A DNA stretch of 64,000 bases from contig JADJYQ010000001.1 in assembly GCA_016719615.1 (NCBI GenBank), positions 1,214,501 through 1,278,500 on the forward strand, given 5' to 3'. Positions within the stretch are counted from its first letter, which is position 1. Every line of letters begins with the position of its first letter. The stretch is from Saprospiraceae bacterium (GTDB lineage Bacteria > Bacteroidota > Bacteroidia > Chitinophagales > Saprospiraceae). The position numbers and the translations under genes are program-made. Below the pieces are notes generated by a model that was given only the letters and a program-made list of their open reading frames with translations, was not told the DNA's origin and searched no databases. This document shows positions 8,918-17,563 of the stretch, in pieces.

Positions 8918-9349
8918 CTAACAAAGATGTAAACAGTATTGAATCAGACGTTGAACACCTGTTTTGTAGGGTGTATAGGAGACAAAATGTGTCGTTGAAA
9001 CATTCGCGAATTCAATGTTTGCAAGACTTAAGTTTTGGTTTAATACCAAAGTCAATGAAAAATCTGAAAAGATCTCTTTAGTAGGTTTTTCAGCTGTGAA
9101 GTCAAGGGCTTTATATTCTACAAGTTGATTTTCACAGGGTTTCTTATGGCTATGAGAAACTGTACAGGTTTTAATTTTAGTATGACAAGATTTGGCCGGA
9201 TGTTTCTTTACACATTGATCTTCTTTGGGAATAAATGAGTATTCAACCTTTTTGGTGCAGCAGCAATACAACATAAAAACATTAAGCCCTAGCTGCGCTA
9301 CCAGTATGTGGAAAGACAAGATCAGGGTAAGTATTCTATATTGCATCAT
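8918..9349 (-). CDS. Small Cys/His-rich exported or membrane-anchored protein
   Basis: 143 residues from ATG 9349 (a second ATG at 9346; an upstream in-frame TTG at 9355 is less likely). A single hydrophobic N-terminal segment (LTLILSFHILVAQLGLNVFML) is followed by YCCC and a cluster of potential metal ligands (CVKKHPAKSCHTKIKTCTVSHSHKKPC, residues about 48-75), then a soluble tail ending YCLHLC. I do not recognise a named family with certainty. It probably forms an operon with the TonB receptor downstream. Metal binding on the periplasmic side is inferred from composition only. Confidence 0.65.
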   Translation of the reverse strand: MMQYRILTLILSFHILVAQLGLNVFMLYCCCTKKVEYSFIPKEDQCVKKHPAKSCHTKIKTCTVSHSHKKPCENQLVEYKALDFTAEKPTKEIFSDFSLTLVLNQNLSLANIEFANVSTTHFVSYTPYKTGVQRLIQYCLHLC

Positions 9350-9395
9350 CGCCAATTAAAACGAAAATAATCCAATTTTGTTGATAATCATCACT

Positions 9396-10535
9396 TTATT
9401 TTAGAGCTTCTCTGGCGATGACTAACTTTTGAATCTCAGAAGTCCCTTCTCCAATGGTGCATAATTTGGCATCGCGATAGAATTTTTCTACCGGAAAGTC
9501 CTTGGTGTAACCATAACCGCCAAAAATCTGTATGGCATCTGTTGCAATTGAGACAGATACTTCCGAAGCATAATATTTAGCCATAGCTGCTTCTTTGGTC
9601 ATTTTTTGATGAAGGTCTTTCATTTTCCCGGCTTGTCTCGTCAATAATTCAGCGGCCTCTATTTTAATGGCCATATCGGCAAGTTTGAATGCAATACCTT
9701 GAAATTGAGAGATCTTCTGGCCAAATTGCTCGCGTTCCTGCGAATACTTTACAGAGGCCTGATAGGCTCCTTTTGCAATACCCAGTGCAAGTGCTGCAAT
9801 GCTGATCCTGCCACCATCAAGGACCTTCATGGCTTGAATAAAGCCTTCTCCTACTTCTCCAATGACCATTGATTTGTGGACTTTGCAATTTTCAAAAATC
9901 ATTTCCGTAGTTTCGGATGCACGCATTCCAAGTTTATTTTCTTTTTTTCCTGCACTTAATCCCGGATTAGATCGCTCAACAATAAATGCGGTCATTCCTT
10001 TACTGTCTAAAAGTTCTCCGGTTCGGGCAATAACAACTGCCACGTCTGAAGATTTACCATGTGTGATCCATGTTTTTGTACCATTGATCACCCAATGATC
10101 TTCCTCCATATGTGCCACGCATTTCATGCGGATGGCATCACTGCCTGTATTGGGTTCAGTGAGTCCCCAGGCTCCTAAATATTCACCTTTTGCAAGTTTT
10201 GGAAGATAAGTCCTCTTTTGTTCTTCGTTGCAGAAAAGCATGATGTGACCTGTACATAGGGAGTTATGTGCTGCTACTGACAAACCTATAGAACCGCAAA
10301 CTTTAGCAATTTCCTCAATCACGGTGATGTATTCCTTGTAACTGGGACCTGAACCTCCATATTCGCTTGGAACTAATACACCCAGAAATCCTTGTTTTCC
10401 CATTTCGCGAAACAAATCTTTAGGGAAATGTTGAGCTTCGTCCCATTCCATTACTTTTGGCCTGATGTGCTGATCTGCAAAATTTTTTGCAGATTCTCTG
10501 ATGAGTTGTAAATGTTCGGATTCAAAAGGGGACAT
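9396..10535 (-). CDS. Acyl-CoA dehydrogenase
   Basis: 379 residues, the usual length for the short/medium-chain family. It oxidises acyl-CoA to enoyl-CoA with FAD and passes electrons to electron-transfer flavoprotein. Visible features: AWGLTEPNTGSDA (FAD/substrate site, about 135-147), WVINGTKTWITHG, REQFGQKISQFQ, IQIFGGYGYTKDFPVEKFYRD, and GEGTSEIQ near residue 365, where the Glu is the catalytic base of butyryl-CoA-type enzymes. The start ATG 10535 gives a normal N-terminus. It lies just downstream of rarA on the same strand with a 46-base gap. Chain-length specificity cannot be read from the sequence. Confidence 0.93.
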   Translation of the reverse strand: MSPFESEHLQLIRESAKNFADQHIRPKVMEWDEAQHFPKDLFREMGKQGFLGVLVPSEYGGSGPSYKEYITVIEEIAKVCGSIGLSVAAHNSLCTGHIMLFCNEEQKRTYLPKLAKGEYLGAWGLTEPNTGSDAIRMKCVAHMEEDHWVINGTKTWITHGKSSDVAVVIARTGELLDSKGMTAFIVERSNPGLSAGKKENKLGMRASETTEMIFENCKVHKSMVIGEVGEGFIQAMKVLDGGRISIAALALGIAKGAYQASVKYSQEREQFGQKISQFQGIAFKLADMAIKIEAAELLTRQAGKMKDLHQKMTKEAAMAKYYASEVSVSIATDAIQIFGGYGYTKDFPVEKFYRDAKLCTIGEGTSEIQKLVIAREALK

Positions 10536-10581
10536 ACAGGTTTTAATTAAGGCTGCAAAAATAGTGAACCGCTTGCGAAAC

Positions 10582-11850
10582 TCAGTAGTTGTATTTCGTT
10601 TCCCATTTTTCCTTCAAAAATTGCCTGATTTTATCCTCATTGCCCGCTTGTCCGGGTTCATAAAATATCTGATTTACAATATTTTCAGGTAAATATTCCT
10701 GTTCCGAAAACTGACCCGGATAGTTATGTGCATATTGATAGCCTTCCCCATATTGCATTTTTTTCATCAAGCCTGTCACTGGATTTCTCAGGTGTAGCGG
10801 TACCGGAAGGTTTCCCGTTTGCTGTATGACAGCCAATGCTTTTTCAATTCCCATATATGCAGAATTGGATTTCGGAGAACAAGCCAAATAGATGGCAGTT
10901 TCTGCAAGAATAATGCGCGATTCAGGCCAGCCAACCTGTTCAACAGCTTGTTGGCAAGCCGTTGCAAGTAATAAAGCATTAGGATTGGCCAAGCCAATAT
11001 CTTCAGCAGCAGAGATTAAGAGCCTGCGTACGATAAATCGAGGGTCTTCGCCGCCGGCGATCATTCTGCCAAGCCAATACAAACTTGCATTTGGATCTGA
11101 ACCTCTAATGGATTTTATAAATGCGGAAGCAATGTCATAGTGAATTTCTCCATTTTTATCATAAATGGCGATATTTTCCTGAACCAGTTTTTGAATGAGT
11201 TCATTACTAATCTGAAGGGTTTCATCTTGCAGCGAGCCCACTAATTCCAATATATTGCATAATTTTCTGGCATCGCCTTGTGCATATTGCAACAAAGCTT
11301 CATTTTCAAGCAACTCTATTTTTCTTCCTTTGAATAAAAAATCTTTGGTTAGAATACTCTCAAATAATTTTAAAAGATCATCATCCTTCAAGGGCTTGAG
11401 AGTATAAACCTGGCATCGGGACAAAAGGGCATTATTGATCTCGAAAGATGGATTTTCGGTAGTTGCACCAATTAATACGACGGTGCCTCTTTCTACAGCA
11501 GCTAATAAAGCATCTTGTTGTGATTTGTTAAATCGGTGAATTTCATCTATAAACAATATAGGAGAAGCTTGATCGAAAAATCGATTACTTTTAGCTTTAT
11601 CTAAAACTTCCCGAACATCTTTCACTCCGGCTTGAACGGCGCTCAACTCATAATAAGGACGTTTTAAACTGCTGGATATAATTTTGGCCAGGGTGGTTTT
11701 TCCAACGCCGGGTGGTCCCCAAAATATAATGGAAGGGATGTGTTCTTTTGTAAGTGCAATTCTCAATACACCTTCTGGACCGGTGAGATGATCTTGTCCT
11801 AGGAACTCTTCAAGCGACTTAGGTCGCATTCGCTCTGCTAAAGGTTGCAC
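10582..11850 (-). CDS. rarA: Replication-associated recombination protein A (RarA/MgsA) AAA+ ATPase
   Basis: 422 residues starting at GTG 11850; an in-frame TAA lies two codons upstream and the conserved PLAERMRPKSLEEFLGQ begins right after, so GTG is the only sensible start. Walker A GPPGVGKT (about 45-52), Walker B LFIDEIHRFNKSQQDALL, sensor 1 IGATTENPSFE and the C-terminal tetramerisation region (AYMGIEKALAVIQQTG, PVPLHLRNPVT) are all present. RarA acts at stalled replication forks as a clamp-loader-related ATPase. Length and motifs are those of a complete protein. Confidence 0.95.
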   Translation of the reverse strand: MQPLAERMRPKSLEEFLGQDHLTGPEGVLRIALTKEHIPSIIFWGPPGVGKTTLAKIISSSLKRPYYELSAVQAGVKDVREVLDKAKSNRFFDQASPILFIDEIHRFNKSQQDALLAAVERGTVVLIGATTENPSFEINNALLSRCQVYTLKPLKDDDLLKLFESILTKDFLFKGRKIELLENEALLQYAQGDARKLCNILELVGSLQDETLQISNELIQKLVQENIAIYDKNGEIHYDIASAFIKSIRGSDPNASLYWLGRMIAGGEDPRFIVRRLLISAAEDIGLANPNALLLATACQQAVEQVGWPESRIILAETAIYLACSPKSNSAYMGIEKALAVIQQTGNLPVPLHLRNPVTGLMKKMQYGEGYQYAHNYPGQFSEQEYLPENIVNQIFYEPGQAGNEDKIRQFLKEKWETKYNY

Positions 11851-12003
11851 TTTTTATAAGAAATTTTATTGTTAAGCGTTCAAATATATAAGAAACCGGA
11901 TGACTGTCACATAAATATTGGACTCTGCTTTTGGCAATACACTCTAATGAACTTCAAATGTTAAGGTTTTTGGGTACATGAATGAGCTATTCAATGAATG
12001 CAT

Positions 12004-12011
12004 TATCTTTG
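12004..12011 (+). promoter_or_regulatory. Bacteroidota -7 promoter box TATCTTTG
   Basis: Matches TAnnTTTG exactly. The gene's ATG is at 12019, only seven bases after the box, so a transcript starting at the usual distance would have almost no leader. No clear -33 TTG at the usual spacing was seen. Confidence 0.45.
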
Positions 12012-12018
12012 AAATCGC

Positions 12019-14286
12019 ATGAAATGTAATATTATAGTTTTTCTTACTTTATTTCTCATTTTTTCCATAAGCCAGCTTGCTAAATCTGCGCATATCATTG
12101 GCGGTGAATTGTATTACGAATGTCTTGGATTTGGAAATAATGGCCAGGACACAAGTAAAAGGCGTTACTTAATTACCATAAAACTCTACAGAGATTGTGC
12201 ATCTACTGGTGCTTTTTTTGATGATCCTCTGGGATTTACTATTTTTCGCCAGCAAGGAAATACTTGGGTGAACACCCGAAGCGGACAAGGGGCCAATTCA
12301 GAATACAGGGTAAACTTGCAATCACCTATTCAACAAATTGATCCACCGGAATATCCATGTTTGGTGTTGCCGCCTAATATTTGTGGTGAAGCCGGCAGTT
12401 ATCAGCTTGAAGTGGAATTGCCGATTATTAATTCGAAATATTTAGTTGTTTGGCAACGGTGTTGCAGAAACAATACGATCACAAATATTGTAAATCCGGA
12501 AGCGACCGGTGCTACTTATTTTATAGAAATTCATCCTGAATCGCAAAGGACTTGCAACAACAGTCCTCGATTTATCAATTTTCCGCCAACCGTACTTTGT
12601 GTCAACGAACCATTTAATTTTGATCATTCCGCATTTGACAAAGAAGGGGATCAATTGGTTTATGAGTTTTGTGAACCCTTTGCAGGTGGCGGTAGGGGTG
12701 GTGGCAACAATTGTCAGTCTGTAATACCTACTCCGGATTGTATTCCACCATACACGCCAGTGCAATACAGATTTCCATATACTGCCTTATTTCCATTAGG
12801 CGGAAATCCTCAAGTTACCATCAATACCTTAAACGGAATCATTACAGGTTCTCCCGATGTCATCGGACAATTTGTAGTAGGCGTTTGTGTTTACGAATAT
12901 AGGAATGGCGTTTTATTGTCAGTGCTAAAAAGGGATTTTCAATTTAATGTTGCAAGCTGTGAAGGAGCGGTTGAAGCAAGATTGGGAGGCGCAAGTCAAC
13001 TGACCCCGGATCATTTTAGTATTACGGTATGTGGGTCTTTGAATTATCAAATGCAAAATGCGAGCATCGATTCGCGGTTTATTAATGAGGTTCAGTGGAT
13101 TTATGAAAATGGTGGAATTTTGGATACGTTTTTAGGTTGGGCGCCGAGAATTAATTTTAAAGAAGGTGGTTGGCATGCTGGAAAATTTATTTTAAATCCA
13201 GGTACTAACTGCGGTGATACGGGTTTTTTCAATATTAATCTCATTCCAGATTTGAAAGCAGATTTTATTTCAGTTTACGATAGCTGCAATGCAGGGCCTG
13301 TACAGTTTAATGATCTTTCCTATTCTCAATATTCACAAGTGTCGCAATGGAATTGGAGTGCAGGTGATGGGATTACGGCATTTTCTCAAAATCCCTCTGT
13401 GCATTATTTACGGCCGGGAACATATCCGGTATTGTTGACAGTTAAAGATAATTATGGCTGCGAAAGTCAATCTTTTGAGGAAATAAAATGGTACCCTTCT
13501 CCTAACGTAGTTATTTTTTCACCAAACAAAAATGAGGGTTGCATTCCATTAGATATCGAATTTAAAAATATTTCTTTTCCAACGGATTCGAGTTATAAAT
13601 TTATTTGGCGTTTTAGTGATGGTGCCATTGATTCAGGCTATTTCGTGAACCATCGATTTTGGCAGGCTGGAATCTATGGTCTCAAACTAGAGGTCACTTC
13701 ACCATTAGGCTGCTATACGGAGAATAGTTTTCCAAACGTGATTCAGGCATTTGAGCCACCCAGTGCAAATTGGACCATTGATCGTCTCATGGTCAATCTC
13801 AATGATCCTGTTATACACTTAGAAGATTTGACCAGTGGCACTATTGGTCGTACCTGGATTTTTCAAAAAGATAAATATTTTTTTGATAAGAATTTAAGTT
13901 ATGAAATTGAAGATACAGGGAATTTTAGCGTACAACTCATTGTTGTGGATCGCTTTCTTTGTACAGACACTTTGGAGACCAACATCTTTGCATTTAAGGA
14001 CTTTAGTTTATTTATGCCGAATGCATTTACACCTAATGGGGATGGAAAGAATGAAGTATTCGGTCCGGTAGGTCAATTTGCAGCGATGCAATACTATTCA
14101 ATGCAAATCTATGATAGATGGGGATCTTTATTATTTTCGACCACCAATCCAATAGACCACTGGAATGGGCGATTTAATAATTCCGGAAAAGATATTCCTT
14201 CCGGAGTTTATGTTTACGAAATAAAATATAAAGCTTTGGCTAGAGAAGCTGTCGAACAACGCCGGTCTTTTAGTTTGATCCGATAA
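12019..14286 (+). CDS. Secreted PKD-domain protein with T9SS type B (gliding motility) C-terminal domain
   Basis: 755 residues with signal peptide (MKCNIIVFLTLFLIFSISQLAKS, then AHIIGGELYYECLG, a common opening in Bacteroidota surface proteins). Several beta domains follow, including a PKD-type segment around residues 415-490 (VQFNDLSYSQ...WNWSAGDG...YLRPGTYPVLLTVKDNYGC) and a second one (IEFKNISFPTDSSYKFIWRFSDG). The end is FMPNAFTPNGDGKNEVF ... MQIYDRWGSLLFST ... PSGVYVYEIKYK, a clear type B sorting domain. It is likely exported and surface-attached; binding partner unknown. A TAnnTTTG box lies immediately upstream. Confidence 0.88.
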   Translation: MKCNIIVFLTLFLIFSISQLAKSAHIIGGELYYECLGFGNNGQDTSKRRYLITIKLYRDCASTGAFFDDPLGFTIFRQQGNTWVNTRSGQGANSEYRVNLQSPIQQIDPPEYPCLVLPPNICGEAGSYQLEVELPIINSKYLVVWQRCCRNNTITNIVNPEATGATYFIEIHPESQRTCNNSPRFINFPPTVLCVNEPFNFDHSAFDKEGDQLVYEFCEPFAGGGRGGGNNCQSVIPTPDCIPPYTPVQYRFPYTALFPLGGNPQVTINTLNGIITGSPDVIGQFVVGVCVYEYRNGVLLSVLKRDFQFNVASCEGAVEARLGGASQLTPDHFSITVCGSLNYQMQNASIDSRFINEVQWIYENGGILDTFLGWAPRINFKEGGWHAGKFILNPGTNCGDTGFFNINLIPDLKADFISVYDSCNAGPVQFNDLSYSQYSQVSQWNWSAGDGITAFSQNPSVHYLRPGTYPVLLTVKDNYGCESQSFEEIKWYPSPNVVIFSPNKNEGCIPLDIEFKNISFPTDSSYKFIWRFSDGAIDSGYFVNHRFWQAGIYGLKLEVTSPLGCYTENSFPNVIQAFEPPSANWTIDRLMVNLNDPVIHLEDLTSGTIGRTWIFQKDKYFFDKNLSYEIEDTGNFSVQLIVVDRFLCTDTLETNIFAFKDFSLFMPNAFTPNGDGKNEVFGPVGQFAAMQYYSMQIYDRWGSLLFSTTNPIDHWNGRFNNSGKDIPSGVYVYEIKYKALAREAVEQRRSFSLIR

Positions 14287-14294
14287 AGACTTCG

Positions 14295-14990
14295 ATGTCA
14301 AAGGATTTCAATAATGCATGTTTAGAAGAATTTAGAAAGTGTTTTAAAGCACTTCGAAATTCTTCCAAAGCGATAGGTATGAAGGCTTACATGCGCAACC
14401 AATTTGATTTTTGCGGCGTGCAGGCTCAGGATCGTCGCCATGCGGTCAAAGCAATTGTTACCCATTTTGAATGGGACGATCAAAATGATTTTATTGAATT
14501 TATTAGACTATGCTGGCAGCAGGACCAAAGGGAGTATAAATACCTGGCTTTGGATTTAAGCAGAAGATTTATTCACAAATTAGATACGAAGTGTATTCCG
14601 TTTTTTGAACAACTCATAATTACCGACTCGTGGTGGGATACGGTCGACGGAATTGCACCTCAAATTATTGGACGCTTGATTCAAAATGATAAAGCCAGGA
14701 TTCAAGAGCAGGCCTCTAAATGGATCCAAGATGATAACATTTGGAACCAAAGATCAGCTTTGATTCTGCAATTGTTTTATAAGGAAAAAACAGATTTTGA
14801 ATTATTGACGGATTGTATTTTACGCACTTCAAAGAGTAAGGAATTTTTTATAGAAAAGGCAGCAGGGTGGGCTTTGCGCCAGTATTCAAAAACGAATCCC
14901 GAGCGGGTTAAAATATTTTTGGCAGAAAATAAAATTCCCTCCCTGAGTTTCAGAGAGGGAATGAAATATATTCTTCAAAAAGCTTTGTAA
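14295..14990 (+). CDS. DNA alkylation repair protein (AlkD-like HEAT-repeat glycosylase)
   Basis: 231 residues, matching the AlkD family length of about 220-240. The all-helical HEAT-like pattern is evident, with the family's SWWDTVD motif near residue 115, whose Asp is the key active-site residue in AlkD, and the later SKEFFIEKAAGWALRQYSK segment that lines the DNA-binding groove. These enzymes excise cationic N3/N7-alkylpurines. The gene starts 8 bases after the preceding T9SS gene, which may mean shared transcription without functional relation. It ends exactly adjacent to the convergent lipoprotein gene. Confidence 0.9.
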   Translation: MSKDFNNACLEEFRKCFKALRNSSKAIGMKAYMRNQFDFCGVQAQDRRHAVKAIVTHFEWDDQNDFIEFIRLCWQQDQREYKYLALDLSRRFIHKLDTKCIPFFEQLIITDSWWDTVDGIAPQIIGRLIQNDKARIQEQASKWIQDDNIWNQRSALILQLFYKEKTDFELLTDCILRTSKSKEFFIEKAAGWALRQYSKTNPERVKIFLAENKIPSLSFREGMKYILQKAL

Positions 14991-15419
14991 TTAGTCAGTG
15001 AAAACTTTGAAATCTTCCGGTTTACTTACTTTTAAAATGTAAGAACGCGTACAAACCTGATGTATGTATTGGTCATATCCTTCAACAATTCCCGTTACCA
15101 CAAATTTCTTATTGATTGGATTTTTAATATCGCTGTACATTTCAACGGGTATAGCCGAACTGAATTCAACTTTGATAGTATAATCAAAGTTGTCAGGATC
15201 ACGTGCAAAAATGGTATTTCCTGCAATCATGATATTGTTATTCGCTAAGGCCATTTCAACCGTGAGGGATTTACCCTCGCAATCCATTGTTTTATTGCAG
15301 CTGCCTTTGCAATCTGATCTCTTGAGTATCCCTTTGATCCCTTTAGAAACAGATCCACCGGTAGAGCATGCAGTTAGTAAAATGCACGCTGCAAAAATTC
15401 CAAATACTACTTGTTTCAT
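14991..15419 (-). CDS. Small lipoprotein of unknown function
   Basis: 142 residues beginning MKQVVFGIFAACILLTACS, a textbook lipobox (LTAC) with Cys at residue 18. The mature part has two close Cys residues (CKGSCNKTMDC) followed by a compact beta-rich region (LTVEMALANNNIMIAGNTIF, KFVVTGIVEGYDQYIHQV) resembling small OB-like folds; this likeness is a guess. It lies 12 bases downstream of the S46 peptidase gene on the same strand and may be cotranscribed with it. Its stop codon directly abuts the stop of the AlkD-like gene. Confidence 0.7.
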   Translation of the reverse strand: MKQVVFGIFAACILLTACSTGGSVSKGIKGILKRSDCKGSCNKTMDCEGKSLTVEMALANNNIMIAGNTIFARDPDNFDYTIKVEFSSAIPVEMYSDIKNPINKKFVVTGIVEGYDQYIHQVCTRSYILKVSKPEDFKVFTD

Positions 15420-15431
15420 AAAAACGATATG

Positions 15432-17489
15432 TTATTTAGATAATTCTGATGTTATGCGGTCAGCTTTATAAATGTATTTTAAAGCTGCAAAAATCCCGCC
15501 AGCATGAACACCAACAGTTCTATTGGTTTTTTCATCATAAATGAAATTACCCGGTAATGACTCAATATTTCCATCAAATACTAAACCAATGGCTTCTTTA
15601 TTCCGGTTGATAATAGGGCTTCCAGAATTTCCACCAATGATATCATTCGTAGTGACAAAACAAAATGGAGATTGTAATAGTTCCATAGGAGGGTTCAGCC
15701 ATTTTTCAGGCAATGTCCAAGGGAATTTCTTATTATAGGAGTAATATCGATCGTACAGCCCAAAGAAAGTTGTTTTGTATGGAGCCGTTGTACCATTGTA
15801 GTCATAAGATTTTACTTTTCCATCAGATAATCTTAGGGTAAAAGTAGCGTCTGGTGGTAACTGATTTCCTTTTACTTTAAAAACGGCATTAGCTATTTTA
15901 GCTTCCATCGCTTTTCTTTTGTTATTGCTTTGCTGAAATGCTTTTACGGCTTCCATATATTTGGGCACAATGATATGAGCTGCCTCCAATAATGGGTCAT
16001 CGTTCTTAGCAAACTTTTCGGCATCCTGCATTAATATCTTATCAAGTTTATCTGGATCTGTAAAATCAGTTTTTTCAAGAATTTTTTTTGCTTTCTTTTC
16101 AGGACTTTTGCCATCGAGAAGTTTTTCTGATATATTGAATTCAGCGGTTTCAAAAGCAACAATTTCTTCAAAATAAGCCTGGAGAAACTCCTGTTGTTTT
16201 GGAGTATTCAAATCTTTTGCCATGTCTTTGATTTGCATTCTTAGATTTTCAAGAGATTTTGAATCTGCACTTGCTAATGATTTTTCATAATTGACCAATG
16301 CAAACATCAAATACACAGCATTGCCTTTATTGCCAGATGGTCCCAATATTGTTGTGGAACTACCATACTTTTTAAGTGCATCGTATTCTTTTTCAATTTC
16401 AACCCATGGATCTTCATCTTTAAGCTTTGTCTTACTCCTGATTTCTTTTTCCATGGCTACTTTGCGACCAAACAAGGCCGGATTTTGTAGGCCTCCTAAT
16501 ATTCCTGAAATGGCTTTGATGCTGTTTCCTAATCCAAAAATGGAATTGAGTAGTTTGTCGCTTGGATTTTTGTCATATTCTTTTTGTAGAATTTGACTGC
16601 GCGTCTTCATCATTTTTAGCTGTGCAGGAAATCGCACATCCCGGTCATATTCAAATTGTCGCACAGTTCTATATCTTTCAGTACTTCCGGGATTGCCAAT
16701 AACAAAAACAGGTTCATCTTCTTGAGCACCTTCAGGTTTAAATTTGAAATAATGTGCCGATGTATTTAAGGGTTTCCCTTGCTCGTCATAAGCCCTCCAA
16801 AATGTAAAGTCTAAGGAATATCTTGGATAGGTAAAATTGTCAGGATCTCCGCCGAAATAACCGAGGTCATTTTCAGGAATCAATACTAATCTAATGTCCG
16901 CAAATTTTTTATAACCATAAAGGCTGTACTTACCACCACTGTAATAAACAACAGTCTGAATGCGCAAACCTTTCCATGCATCCATTTGAGCATATTCTTT
17001 TTTGAGCTGAACAAGAGCGGAATCAATGAGTGCCTTTTGCTCGTTGTCATCTTTTGCTCCTTTTGCTTTTTTCTGAATTTTTTCCGTGATATCTTCAACG
17101 ATAATCAATTGCTCTACAAATAAGCCTTCAGCTTTGCGCTCTTCTTCCAGCGTCTTTGCATAAAATCCATCAGTCAATAAAGACTCACCTGGTTTTTGCA
17201 AAGAAGTGATGACATCTCTAGAACAATGATGATTGGTCATGATCAATCCGTCCGGTGAAACAAAAGAAGCGGAACACCAAGTTGCAAACCTCAAAGAAGC
17301 TCTGCGTACATCGCCATACCAGCTATCTTCAGGAGTGAAATTGTAGGCTTCCTTCAACCAATCCTTGGGTGGGTTCTCGAAGGTCCACATTTTGCCAAAA
17401 TCAAATCGTTGTGGCCGGGTGTCATCTTGTGCGGTCAAGTTAAAGGCCCAAAAAAGCACAAATGGGATTAAAAAATTGCGATAATTCAT
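15432..17489 (-). CDS. S46 family dipeptidyl-peptidase (DPP7-type)
   Basis: 685 residues with signal peptide ending FNLTAQ. The chymotrypsin-like halves flank a long helical insert, as in Porphyromonas DPP7/DPP11. Catalytic His lies in TNHHC (residues 85-89), catalytic Asp in the YFGGDPDNFTYPR region, and Ser in GGNSGSP near residue 630. The residue 18 positions after the Ser is Gly (FDGN); family work assigns Gly here to DPP7 (hydrophobic P1) and Arg (FDRN) to DPP11 (acidic P1), so DPP7-like specificity is inferred. It acts in the periplasm, removing dipeptides from peptides. A -7 box and a long palindrome lie just upstream. Confidence 0.93.
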   Translation of the reverse strand: MNYRNFLIPFVLFWAFNLTAQDDTRPQRFDFGKMWTFENPPKDWLKEAYNFTPEDSWYGDVRRASLRFATWCSASFVSPDGLIMTNHHCSRDVITSLQKPGESLLTDGFYAKTLEEERKAEGLFVEQLIIVEDITEKIQKKAKGAKDDNEQKALIDSALVQLKKEYAQMDAWKGLRIQTVVYYSGGKYSLYGYKKFADIRLVLIPENDLGYFGGDPDNFTYPRYSLDFTFWRAYDEQGKPLNTSAHYFKFKPEGAQEDEPVFVIGNPGSTERYRTVRQFEYDRDVRFPAQLKMMKTRSQILQKEYDKNPSDKLLNSIFGLGNSIKAISGILGGLQNPALFGRKVAMEKEIRSKTKLKDEDPWVEIEKEYDALKKYGSSTTILGPSGNKGNAVYLMFALVNYEKSLASADSKSLENLRMQIKDMAKDLNTPKQQEFLQAYFEEIVAFETAEFNISEKLLDGKSPEKKAKKILEKTDFTDPDKLDKILMQDAEKFAKNDDPLLEAAHIIVPKYMEAVKAFQQSNNKRKAMEAKIANAVFKVKGNQLPPDATFTLRLSDGKVKSYDYNGTTAPYKTTFFGLYDRYYSYNKKFPWTLPEKWLNPPMELLQSPFCFVTTNDIIGGNSGSPIINRNKEAIGLVFDGNIESLPGNFIYDEKTNRTVGVHAGGIFAALKYIYKADRITSELSK

Positions 17490-17511
17490 AATTATTTTAA
17501 AATTTAAGCTG

Positions 17512-17543
17512 CAAATATAGCTATTACGAAGAATTTCGTAATA
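17512..17543 (-). promoter_or_regulatory. Promoter -7 box with adjacent palindromic operator for the S46 peptidase gene
   Basis: On the minus strand TATATTTG (17512-17519) fits TAnnTTTG, about 23 bases before the ATG. Directly upstream, 17522-17543 is a perfect 9-bp-arm inverted repeat, TATTACGAA-N4-TTCGTAATA, sitting where the -33 region should be. This geometry fits a repressor or activator binding site. Which regulator binds is unknown. Confidence 0.5.
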
Positions 17544-17563
17544 ATATTTGAATTTAGTTAACC

